This document shows, piece by piece, positions 50,276-57,928 of a stretch of DNA of 64,000 nt. Numbering within the stretch: position 1 is the stretch's first letter; each line of letters starts with the position of its first letter. The stretch is from Aporhodopirellula sallentina SM41. GTDB lineage: Bacteria; Planctomycetota; Planctomycetia; Pirellulales; Pirellulaceae. The notes beneath the pieces were generated by a model that was not told the origin of the DNA, did no database searches, and saw nothing but the letters and a program-made list of their open reading frames with translations. The stretch covers positions 1 through 64,000 of the forward strand of contig NZ_ANOH01000218.1 in assembly GCF_000346505.1 (NCBI RefSeq), in the 5' to 3' direction. Made by a program: the position numbers and the translations under genes.

Positions 50276-52450
50276 ATGATTGATTCGCTCGGATTCATTT
50301 TGAAGTCTGGCCGACGAGGGTTCGCTCTAGCTAACGTTGCTCTCTTTGCGGTTGTCCTCCTGGCAGCAACGGCTTGCGCGGTCGAACCGAACGAGATGTC
50401 GGTTCCCGACGCGTCCGACCCATCCGCGGATGATGCCACCTCGGCGGACCTGCAACGAAGGATGATTGAGGATCTGAAGTTTCTCACCGACGATGAACTC
50501 AAGGGCCGCAGTAGCATCGACCCTTCCATCTTTCGAGCCGCCGATTATCTCAGCGAGCGGTTCGCAGAGCTCGGCTTGCAAACGGAAGTGTTCGGCAATT
50601 CACCTTTGCAAATGGTTGACATTTCCGTCGGTCCGGAACTGAACTCGGTCGAAGAAAACTACCTCGAGTTGACGGTTGCGGGGGAACCGGTGTCGAGCAC
50701 CGATCTCGAAACGACTGATGCCAACGCCAGTGCCGACGGGTTGCAGCTCGAACGCGACTTCACGCCGCTCGCCGTGGGCACCCGTCAGGGCCTCGCCGAA
50801 GCCGACGTGGTTTGGGTCGGCTATGGAATTCGTGCTCCCGAACATCGGTATGACGACTACGCCGGCGTCGACGTCCGGGGCAAAGTCGTCATGATGCTGC
50901 GTAAGGAACCGGGGGTGAACGATCCCACCAGTCCGTTCGATGGAGTCGAGAATTCACGCCACGCTTACTTCGATACCAAAATCACCACCGCGGTCGATCA
51001 AGGGGCCGCGGCGGTGATGATCGTCAATGATCCGAGCAGCGTCGAGCGGATGATCACTCAGGTTCGCAAACGACGCGAGGCCGAAGAAGAACGCCTGGAG
51101 AAAATCCAACAGCGTTGGCTCGCCTTACCCGAAGCCGCGGTGAATTCCCGTAAAAAGCTGAGCGACCAGATTGCCCGGATCGAAGCGATGCTCGGTGAAA
51201 TGGACGGGCAGGTCGATGCGGCCCGGCGTGGACTGCTCGCGATCGGAGGAGCAGGCCTGAATCCGACCCCGGGTGATCAGGAGATCGTGGACCCGGCAAC
51301 CGGCGAACGAACGACACGACCGGCGATCCCCGTGCTGAGTATTTCGCGGGAACTTGCCAACCGCTTGATGTCGAGGCCGCTGACCGAGGTTGAGGCAAAG
51401 ATTGATTCCGACTGGCAACCTCGCAGCTTCGAACTGGATCAGGTTCACGCCCGATTGGGGGTGAGTATCTCGCCATCGAAAGTCTCCAGCCCCAACGTCG
51501 TCGCTTATTTGCCCGGTCGCGGCAATCTGGCCGACGAGACGCTCATTATCGGAGCTCATTTCGATCACGTCGGGATGGGGGAGTTTGGATCACTCGCTCC
51601 TGACACGATCGCGATCCACAATGGGGCCGATGACAACGCCAGCGGGACGGCGGCGTTGCTGCGCGTGGCCGGTGAATTGACCGATAAACTCACAGGGCCC
51701 CATTCGCCGACCGACCATCGACGCGTGGTGTTCATTGCTTTCACCGGTGAAGAGCGAGGGCTCTTGGGAAGCAAACACTACGTCAAACATCCACGTTTCC
51801 CGATTTCATCGACGGTTGCGATGATCAACATGGACATGGTCGGCCGACTCTATGACAACGAACTGACGGTCTACGGTTCCGGGACGGCTCCTTCGTTCGA
51901 GCCTTTGATCGAACAGGTCAATCAGGCGACACAATTTCGCATTGTCACGGTACCGAGTGGGTATGGGCCGAGCGACCATTCGTCTTTCTATGAGGCGAAG
52001 ATCCCGGTGCTGTTTTTCTTTACCGGGCTGCATGCCGACTATCACCGCCCAAGCGATGATTTTGACAAACTAAACCTGGACGGTATGGAACGAATAACCG
52101 ATATGATCTCTCAGGTCAGCGAGCGATTGGCGACAGTGCCTGAGCGTCCGGTTTACGAAAAGACAGAAGCAAACGTCCAAATCCGTCGTCAATTGACGGT
52201 TGTCATGGGGGTGACACTGTCTCAGCAACCGTCCGAGGTGGTACTCTCGTCAATTCTCGCGTCCGGTCCCGCTCAGGAGAGTGGTTTGCTCGCGGGAGAT
52301 CGTGTGGTCAAGATTGGCAAAGCACGCATTTCCACAATCGAACAGTTCATGGATCAACTGCGTCGGCGTTCGCCGGGCGATCGGTTGCCGTTGACGGTTC
52401 AACGAGGGCAGACAGAGTTAACGTTTGACATCAAGTTACGTGCTCGATAA
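50276..52450 (+). CDS. Exported M28-family metallopeptidase with PDZ domain
   Basis: The 724-residue product has a signal segment (ALANVALFAVVLLAATACA), a protease-associated insertion (VWVGYGIRAPEHRYDDYAGV ... AVMIVND) and an M28 catalytic domain. The expected zinc ligands of M28 are present: His and Asp in IIGAHFDHVGMG, Asp in NGADDNASGTAAL, Glu-Glu in EERGLLGSKHY, Asp in INMDMVGR and His in YHRPSDDF. A C-terminal PDZ domain (SILASGPAQESGLLAGDRVV) should bind partners or unfolded ends. The ATG at 50276 begins the signal. It is the first of a plus-strand run towards ompH and the lipid A genes. Confidence 0.88.
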   Translation: MIDSLGFILKSGRRGFALANVALFAVVLLAATACAVEPNEMSVPDASDPSADDATSADLQRRMIEDLKFLTDDELKGRSSIDPSIFRAADYLSERFAELGLQTEVFGNSPLQMVDISVGPELNSVEENYLELTVAGEPVSSTDLETTDANASADGLQLERDFTPLAVGTRQGLAEADVVWVGYGIRAPEHRYDDYAGVDVRGKVVMMLRKEPGVNDPTSPFDGVENSRHAYFDTKITTAVDQGAAAVMIVNDPSSVERMITQVRKRREAEEERLEKIQQRWLALPEAAVNSRKKLSDQIARIEAMLGEMDGQVDAARRGLLAIGGAGLNPTPGDQEIVDPATGERTTRPAIPVLSISRELANRLMSRPLTEVEAKIDSDWQPRSFELDQVHARLGVSISPSKVSSPNVVAYLPGRGNLADETLIIGAHFDHVGMGEFGSLAPDTIAIHNGADDNASGTAALLRVAGELTDKLTGPHSPTDHRRVVFIAFTGEERGLLGSKHYVKHPRFPISSTVAMINMDMVGRLYDNELTVYGSGTAPSFEPLIEQVNQATQFRIVTVPSGYGPSDHSSFYEAKIPVLFFFTGLHADYHRPSDDFDKLNLDGMERITDMISQVSERLATVPERPVYEKTEANVQIRRQLTVVMGVTLSQQPSEVVLSSILASGPAQESGLLAGDRVVKIGKARISTIEQFMDQLRRRSPGDRLPLTVQRGQTELTFDIKLRAR

Positions 52451-52708
52451 TGGCATTTCCTCGTGAAATCCCGGCTTTGAGGACTTTGTAAATATTTTTT
52501 CAGAGGGCGAAAAACGGCACAGATCAGTCTTGCCCGATTCGCCCGCGAGTGACACAATCCGAGACCACATTGGGATGACCTGCGTTTCATTGGCGCAAAC
52601 GTATACATCTCGATTCGGAGACGTTTGATTTACAGCGTAGGACGCTGTCAACGATGAAGCGTCTACTCGGTTTTGAAATTCGCATTCACCACGCAAGGAG
52701 TAGCGGAC

Positions 52709-53314
52709 GTGCGACTATCTGTTCTTTCGGCCTTAGCCCTGGCCATCACCACCCTCACCGTTCTCGCCCCGACCGCCGCGTCTGCTCAAGAAAGTGGACA
52801 CCGGATCGCCGTGGTGGATGTTGCATACATCTTCAAGAACAACGAAGGGATCAAAGCTCAAGTTAAACAGGTTGAGCAGAATCTCAAAGAGTTCGACACC
52901 GAACTCCAAGGAAAGCGAAACGAGCTGAAAGCAGCCGCTGAGAAACTCAAGACTTTCCAACCTGGTTCGCCTGAGTACACCGCGCAAGAAGAGCGTGTCG
53001 CCTCGATGGAATCCAAGCTCCGTCTCGACATGGCTCGCAAACGCAAAGAGCTCGCTGACCGCGAAGCAAAGATCTACTACGACAACTACCAGCACATCGC
53101 TGCCGGCGTCAAAGTCCTCGCTCAGCACTACAAGATTAACCTTGTTCTGCGTTACAACAGCGAAGACATGGACCTCGAAAAAGGTGAGTCCGTCATTCGT
53201 GGCGTCATGAAAAACATCGTCTATCACGACGAAGCTCTCGACATGACCCCAGGCGTGATGCAGTACCTCGACAAGGTCTTGGTTGCTGGCGGACAAGCTG
53301 CCGCACGCAAATAG
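52709..53314 (+). CDS. ompH: OmpH/Skp-family periplasmic chaperone
   Basis: The 201-residue product has a signal peptide (SALALAITTLTVLAPTAASAQ). The OmpH core has RIAVVDVAYIFKNNEGIK at the start, a long charged coiled coil (EFDTELQGKRNELKAAAEKL) and the closing strand around YDNYQHIAAGVKVLAQHY. Skp-type proteins hold outer-membrane proteins in the periplasm. The GTG start at 52709 is chosen because AAGGAG (52695-52700) lies about eight bases before it; the frame is open to a TTG at 52673. It precedes lpxC, as in many Gram-negative genomes. Confidence 0.85.
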   Translation: MRLSVLSALALAITTLTVLAPTAASAQESGHRIAVVDVAYIFKNNEGIKAQVKQVEQNLKEFDTELQGKRNELKAAAEKLKTFQPGSPEYTAQEERVASMESKLRLDMARKRKELADREAKIYYDNYQHIAAGVKVLAQHYKINLVLRYNSEDMDLEKGESVIRGVMKNIVYHDEALDMTPGVMQYLDKVLVAGGQAAARK

Positions 53315-53362
53315 TTCTCGACCGAGAACTCGCCGAGTAGTCGGCGTCAAGCGTTACCAAGT

Positions 53363-53391
53363 AACGGCAACGGCATGAGGCCGTTGTCGTT
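53363..53391. other. 12-bp stem-loop between ompH and lpxC
   Basis: AACGGCAACGGC (53363-53374) pairs with GCCGTTGTCGTT (53380-53391) through one G-T pair, with a 5-base loop. It is not followed by a T-run, so it may slow or attenuate transcription rather than end it. It lies 49 bases after the ompH stop. Confidence 0.5.
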
Positions 53392-53515
53392 GACGTGTTC
53401 AACGACATGTCAAATTGTTCAAACGGTTCGGCCGTTTTGCGTCGAACCTAGTTAATCGTGAAGAGGGGCGTCACTCACGAGTGGCGATCCCTGGCGCGGC
53501 AAGGAGGCCCACGCC

Positions 53516-54427
53516 GTGATCGGATATCGAAACGAACATACCATTGCGTCGACCTGCGAGGTCGTCGGCCGCGGCTACTGGAGTGGGCAATCCATTCGAG
53601 TCCGTTTCCTGCCCGCATCCGCGGGGACAGGCATCGTTTTTGTACGCACTGATTTGCCCGGACACCCCCAATGCCCGGCCCGCATTGATTTCGCAGACAG
53701 TGTGCAATTTCGAACCAATCTCCACAACGGTGAAGCTTGCTTCGCCATGGTGGAGCACCTCATGGCTGCACTCGCCGGGCTCGAAATCGATAACTGTGTC
53801 GTTGAAACCGACGCGGAGGAAATGCCCGGACTCGACGGCAGCAGTGATGCCTACGTCGGCGCTCTGCAATCCGCAGGGCTAGTGATCCAAGCCGCTCTCA
53901 AACAGCAATTGGTCATTGATCGGCCGATGAGCGTGCGGCAAGGCGACGCCTGCATCGAAGTCAATCCGTGTGAAGACATGCGGAGTCACTACGGGTACCG
54001 ACTCGACTATGGCACCGCCAGCGTGATCCCCAAACAGTCGTTTCAGTTTGACCTCACGCCACGACAATTCTCGCGGCAAGTTGCCGCAGCACGCACGTTT
54101 GTGACCCTCGAACAGGCTCAACAACTGCGGGCCGGTGGAATTGCTAAACACGTTTCCAACCAAGAGTTGCTCGTGATTGGCGAAGACGGACCGGTCGAAA
54201 ACCAGTTCCGCTATCGAAACGAATGTGCTCGTCACAAGACACTCGACCTGATTGGTGATCTTTCGCTCGTCGGAGTCGATTTGATAGGACGGTTCGTGTC
54301 CGAACGTGGAGGCCACCGCCTCAATGGAATGCTCGCCCAGAAGCTCTCGCAAATGCTGGCCCATTCCGCAACACCACACAATATGTTTGCCCCACAAGCG
54401 ACCCAGAAAACCCGCCGTGCCGCGTAA
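53516..54427 (+). CDS. lpxC: UDP-3-O-acyl-N-acetylglucosamine deacetylase LpxC
   Basis: LpxC removes the acetyl group from acylated UDP-GlcNAc, the committed step of lipid A synthesis. The 303-residue zinc enzyme has H81 in MVEHLMAALAGLE, the H240 and D244 ligands in RHKTLDLIGDLS, and the catalytic His H267 in GGHRLN. Flanking segments match the family. The GTG start at 53516 is supported by AAGGAGG at 53501-53507, eight bases upstream. It is followed after 62 bases by lpxA. Confidence 0.95.
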   Translation: MIGYRNEHTIASTCEVVGRGYWSGQSIRVRFLPASAGTGIVFVRTDLPGHPQCPARIDFADSVQFRTNLHNGEACFAMVEHLMAALAGLEIDNCVVETDAEEMPGLDGSSDAYVGALQSAGLVIQAALKQQLVIDRPMSVRQGDACIEVNPCEDMRSHYGYRLDYGTASVIPKQSFQFDLTPRQFSRQVAAARTFVTLEQAQQLRAGGIAKHVSNQELLVIGEDGPVENQFRYRNECARHKTLDLIGDLSLVGVDLIGRFVSERGGHRLNGMLAQKLSQMLAHSATPHNMFAPQATQKTRRAA

Positions 54428-54489
54428 GGCATGACGACAATCTTGAACCTCCCGCCTCGAATGCTAGCTCTCTCACTAAGGACTCCCCG

Positions 54490-55299
54490 ATGAGTGTCGT
54501 GATCGCTCCTACCGCCGTGGTCGACCCGAAAGCCAAGTTGGGTAAAGACGTTCGCGTCGGTCATTTTTGCGTGATCGGACCTGATGTCACCATTGGTGAT
54601 CGTTGCCGGATCGAAGATCACGTGACCATTACCGGCGTTACCCGCCTCGGCAATGACAACCAAGTGTTCTCTCACTGCTCGATCGGATCGCACCCGCAAG
54701 ACGTGAGCTATCGTGCCACGCCAACTCGTGTTGAGATCGGTGATGGGAATGTGTTCCGTGAACAAGTCACGATCAACCGCGCCAGCGAAAAAGAAGATGG
54801 TGTGACTCGTGTCGGCAACCAAAACTACCTAATGACCGGAACGCACATCGCCCACGATTGCAACATCGGCAATCGGATCGTGATGGCGAACAACTGCATG
54901 ATCGCGGGCCATGCCCATATCCATGACGATGTCACCATCGCCGGTGGTGCCGGTATTCACCAATTTGTCTCGGTCGGAACGCTCGCCTTCGTCGGAGCGA
55001 TGAGCCGTATCCTTCAGGACGTGCCTCCCTACGTCATCATCGAAGGGTATGACGCCAAACCGCGTTGTATCAACACCGTCGGTCTGAAACGTCATGACTA
55101 CACCGAAGACGATATTGCTGTGCTGACACAGGCCTTCCGTCTGTTGTATCGCCAGCGAATCGGCATCGAACCATCTCGCGTCGAGATGTTTAAGACAGGT
55201 CCTATACGACCTGTGCTCCGACACCTTTTTGATTGTTTAGAAACCACATGTGGTGGTCGGGCCGGACGAGGTCGGGACCGCCGAAAGAAAGCAGCATGA
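54490..55299 (+). CDS. lpxA: UDP-N-acetylglucosamine acyltransferase LpxA
   Basis: LpxA adds the first acyl chain to UDP-GlcNAc (or its 3-amino variant) at the head of the lipid A pathway. The 269-residue product is a left-handed beta-helix of hexapeptide repeats (VGHFCVIGPDVTIGDRCRIE, THIAHDCNIGNRIVMANNCM, VSVGTLAFVGAMSRI). The catalytic His is in THIAHDC, and the helical C-terminus contains RLLYRQR. Its stop overlaps the start of a Gfo/Idh/MocA oxidoreductase by four bases (ATGA), the arrangement seen where a 3-amino sugar precursor is made; see that entry. Confidence 0.94.
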   Translation: MSVVIAPTAVVDPKAKLGKDVRVGHFCVIGPDVTIGDRCRIEDHVTITGVTRLGNDNQVFSHCSIGSHPQDVSYRATPTRVEIGDGNVFREQVTINRASEKEDGVTRVGNQNYLMTGTHIAHDCNIGNRIVMANNCMIAGHAHIHDDVTIAGGAGIHQFVSVGTLAFVGAMSRILQDVPPYVIIEGYDAKPRCINTVGLKRHDYTEDDIAVLTQAFRLLYRQRIGIEPSRVEMFKTGPIRPVLRHLFDCLETTCGGRAGRGRDRRKKAA

Positions 55300-56399
55300 G
55301 CCGTGCACTACGCGTTGCCGTCATCGGAGGCGGTCATCTCGGACGAATCCACGCTAAATTACTGACCCAGGTCGATGGCGCCGTTCTTACCGCCGTTTGC
55401 GACCCGGATCTCCAGGCGGCTGAAGCGATCGCCGCAACGCACCATACGGATGAATCGCCGGTTGCCGCTCACGCGAACTACCGCGACGCGATCGATTCGT
55501 TTGACGCCGCTGTCATCGCGGCGCCAACGCAGTGCCATGCTGACATCGCAACCTCGTTGATCAAAGCGGGGAAGCATCTCTTCGTCGAAAAACCGTTGAC
55601 TCACGAAGCCCAAGACGCTCGCCGTTTGGCGATGCTCGCTTCGACCCGAAACCTGGTTTTGCAGGTCGGGCACGTCGAACGTTTCAATCCGGCCTTCACC
55701 GCGCTCGAAGAGTTCGGCGTTGATGTGAAGTACGTCGAGGCTACTCGAGCGTCACGTTTCCCCGGCCGTTGTCTCGACGTCGGGGTTGTCATGGATCTGA
55801 TGATTCATGATTTGGATCTCGTGCTGTCGCTGACCAACGCACCGGTACGCTCCATTTCCGCGAGCGGCATGTCGGTCGTGTCAGACCACGAAGACATTGC
55901 CGAAGCACGGTTGGAATTCGAATGTGGATTGGTCGCGAACCTAAAGGCGTCTCGTATCAGCCCGTTGCCAGCTCGCGACATGGTGATGTACAGCCCTGCC
56001 GGTTTCGCGCAAATCGATTTCGGTAAACCAGCCTTGGCGACCGTTCGGGCGAGTGAATCGCTCTCCAAACGCGAGTTCGATCTCAACACCGAAGCCGAAA
56101 ACCCGCTGAAGTATGCCGATTCGCTGTTCGATTCTCACCTGCAGTGTGAATTGAAGGAACTCGAGCCGCGAAACGCGATTCTTGACGAACTGCACGATTT
56201 CGTGATCAGCGTTCAGTGCGGTGGCGTTCCGGTCGTCGATGGCTCTGCCGGAGCCCGCGCCGTTGCCGTTGCTGAATCCATCTTGCAGGCGATCGACCAA
56301 CGAGCTTGGTACGCATTCCCAAGTCAGGACGAACTCGGTGCCAACGCGGTCCCGCGTCGTCGTATCGAACAAGATCGCGGAACCCGTCGCGCAGCCTAG
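55296..56399 (+). CDS. Gfo/Idh/MocA-family oxidoreductase coupled to lpxA (GnnA-like?)
   Basis: The 367-residue NAD(P)-dependent dehydrogenase has a Rossmann start VAVIGGGHLGRIHAKLL, the family's FVEKPL motif and a C-terminal dimer domain (MIHDLDLVLSL, VANLKASRIS). It begins in the lpxA stop codon. In Acidithiobacillus and Leptospira the Gfo/Idh enzyme GnnA next to lpxA, with the aminotransferase GnnB, makes the UDP-sugar with a 3-amino group that LpxA acylates. The neighbouring gene supports that reading here, but no aminotransferase is adjacent. A different sugar oxidation remains possible. Confidence 0.82.
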   Translation: MSRALRVAVIGGGHLGRIHAKLLTQVDGAVLTAVCDPDLQAAEAIAATHHTDESPVAAHANYRDAIDSFDAAVIAAPTQCHADIATSLIKAGKHLFVEKPLTHEAQDARRLAMLASTRNLVLQVGHVERFNPAFTALEEFGVDVKYVEATRASRFPGRCLDVGVVMDLMIHDLDLVLSLTNAPVRSISASGMSVVSDHEDIAEARLEFECGLVANLKASRISPLPARDMVMYSPAGFAQIDFGKPALATVRASESLSKREFDLNTEAENPLKYADSLFDSHLQCELKELEPRNAILDELHDFVISVQCGGVPVVDGSAGARAVAVAESILQAIDQRAWYAFPSQDELGANAVPRRRIEQDRGTRRAA

Positions 56400-56433
56400 T
56401 GGTGCGACATGATCAAGATTTAGGGTTCCAGGC

Positions 56434-56501
56434 CGTAGCGAAAGTCGCCAAGACTTTCGGTAATACACGAGCCTTCCCGAAACTCTTGGCGAGTTTCGCT
56501 A
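56434..56501 (+). repeat. Dispersed palindromic repeat family C, copy 1
   Basis: GTAGCGAAAGTCGCC (56434-56448) and GGCGAGTTTCGCTAC (56487-56501) are inverse except for one base, so the unit can form a hairpin. The same core, GTAGCGAAAGTCGCCAAGAC followed by TTTCGG, recurs at 57434-57459, and the right arm recurs at about 57820-57842 with small changes. It is in the gap after the oxidoreductase gene; the rest of that gap, 56502-56691, has no supported gene. Confidence 0.78.
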
Positions 56502-56691
56502 CCCGAAAAATTCGCTTTGACGGAACACTCGTTCGTCGACGTTTTCTTCACGAAAGTATTCCCAGGTTGCTCAGTCTCCCCGAGATTGAGGGCCTTCTCG
56601 CAAACAGTGTTGCCACGACGCACAGCGTGCGCCGCAGCAACGCTATTTTTTGCATCTTCAATTCGGACGCTCCGGTTGATACAGGGACTCG

Positions 56692-57429
56692 ATGCCACGC
56701 AAGACTTCTTCCAAAACCAAACATCCCGACCCCGATCCCAATCAACCTCTCCAACAGCAAACCCTCGTGGTCGCTCCCGGTCCGAATGACCGTACCGTGC
56801 GTTTGCCTTCGGGAGATGTGGTCGGCGTGCCCGAATCATGGACCTTGCTGCCACCGGGCGATGCCGGGGTAACGCGTCGAGTCAAAGCGGCAGGTCCGAC
56901 GTGGACGATGAAGGAGCGAAAGGGGCGTCGAGAGTTTTCCAAAGGGCTGTGGGCTGACGACTCGCAGATTCAATCCGCGAAAGCATCGATGGAGTCCACT
57001 CGCAGCACTGCCCAGTATGCCAAAGCAAAAGCAGCCGCAAAGGCACGGCGAGAAGAAAAACAAGAAGAGTATGTTGAAGACTTTCATGCGGCCGTCGTCA
57101 CGTTTTTGAACTTCCATTCGGCGTATGCGGCGATCGCGCAGCGGTTTGCGGTCGCAGTGACGAAGCACGCCACGCCTGTGGGCAGTGGGACGGTCGCGAG
57201 GACGCAGCGGATTCCGATCGAACGTCGTGCCGAGTCCGCCGTGATCGCGTGGATGCGTCATCAAACAACGGCATACGACGACATGAAAATTGCGAGAGTC
57301 AAAGGCGAACGTCGCGAAGTCCGCAGACAACTCGCCGCCCAGTCAAGAAAGCTGCTGCAGAAGTATCGCAGCGGCGAAAGCGACGCGATGCAAAACTGTC
57401 CTCTCGCAAAAGCCCTGCGTTCACATTAG
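56692..57429 (+). CDS. DUF2293-domain protein
   Basis: The 245-residue cytoplasmic protein has an N-terminal half rich in Ser, Lys, Pro and Ala. The DUF2293 signature block follows: TPVGSGTVARTQRIPIERRA, ESAVIAWMRHQTTAYDDM, then KGERREVRRQLAAQSRKLL. The domain is basic and conserved in planctomycetes and some fungi; its biochemical role is not known. The ATG at 56692 starts the frame. Family C repeats flank it on both sides. Confidence 0.82.
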   Translation: MPRKTSSKTKHPDPDPNQPLQQQTLVVAPGPNDRTVRLPSGDVVGVPESWTLLPPGDAGVTRRVKAAGPTWTMKERKGRREFSKGLWADDSQIQSAKASMESTRSTAQYAKAKAAAKARREEKQEEYVEDFHAAVVTFLNFHSAYAAIAQRFAVAVTKHATPVGSGTVARTQRIPIERRAESAVIAWMRHQTTAYDDMKIARVKGERREVRRQLAAQSRKLLQKYRSGESDAMQNCPLAKALRSH

Positions 57430-57433
57430 GTCG

Positions 57434-57490
57434 TAGCGAAAGTCGCCAAGACTTTCGGCGATTCACGGGCCTGCCAAAACTCCCGTCGGG
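57434..57490 (+). repeat. Dispersed repeat family C, copy 2, cut off by element D
   Basis: Starting five bases after the DUF2293 stop, the left arm GTAGCGAAAGTCGCC and the middle (TTTCGGCGATTCACGGGCC) match copy 1. The right arm is missing; element D sequence begins at about 57495. A right half of the same family appears at about 57793-57843. It looks as if element D entered or recombined with a C element. Confidence 0.7.
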
Positions 57491-57494
57491 CTGT

Positions 57495-57768
57495 TGATTT
57501 ACTGGCCCGCTGCGCTACGGGCTGTTGATTTATTCTTTTATCGGGCAGCCAAAGGCGACCTACTTGCTACTGCACGTCGCCGATGGCTGCCGGTTAAACG
57601 CAATACCGTTCAATGAAGCACCGGGTTGTGGCGTTTTCGTTTAACCGGTAGCCGTAGGCGACGCTTGACGGAACGCAACCTACCCTTCGGGCACGGGTTA
57701 AACGAAAATTGAACGGTATTGCGGTTAAACGAAAACAGGTTGACTCTTGATTAAATCGACAAACCGGC
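57495..57768 (+). repeat. Dispersed element D, copy 2, with core reversed relative to copy 1
   Basis: The left part (GATTTACTGGCCCG, then ACGGGCTGTTGATTTATTC) matches the left end of the copy at 8626. An added hairpin module of about 55 bases (57543-57597) is absent from copy 1. The 15-mers GCAATACCGTTCAAT (57600-57614) and its complement (57708-57722) flank a 93-bp core (57615-57707). The core matches the reverse complement of copy 1's core at 90 of 93 positions. The right flank (57723-57767, GGTTAAACGAAAACAGGTTG onward) matches copy 1 in the same orientation. The right terminal repeat is lost. Confidence 0.83.
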
Positions 57769-57792
57769 TAGCGAGGGATCCCAATCCGGCAA

Positions 57793-57843
57793 TGCATTCG
57801 GTGATTCACGGGGCCTGCCGAAACACGTGGCGAGTTTCGATAC
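57793..57843 (+). repeat. Dispersed repeat family C, right half
   Basis: ATTCGGTGATTCACGGGGCC and GGCGAGTTTCGATACC match the middle and right arm of the family C unit at 56434-56501, with a few changes. There is no left arm. Together with the left half at 57434-57490 it brackets element D. Confidence 0.62.
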
Positions 57844-57864
57844 CCCAAACAATGTCGGGTTTGA

Positions 57865-57928
57865 CGTAGCTGGACTCGCCAGAATTCAGGCCACCAAAAT
57901 CTGGTGATGTCCTTCTCAAGAACACACT
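57865..57928 (+). repeat. Dispersed repeat family A, copy 3
   Basis: GACGTAGCTGGACTCGCCAG, AATTCAGGCCACCAAAATCTG and CCTTCTCAAGAACACACT match, in order, the copies at 3111-3191 and 21601-21683. It ends at the tex stop codon, so it may include the end of the tex transcript. Confidence 0.72.
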
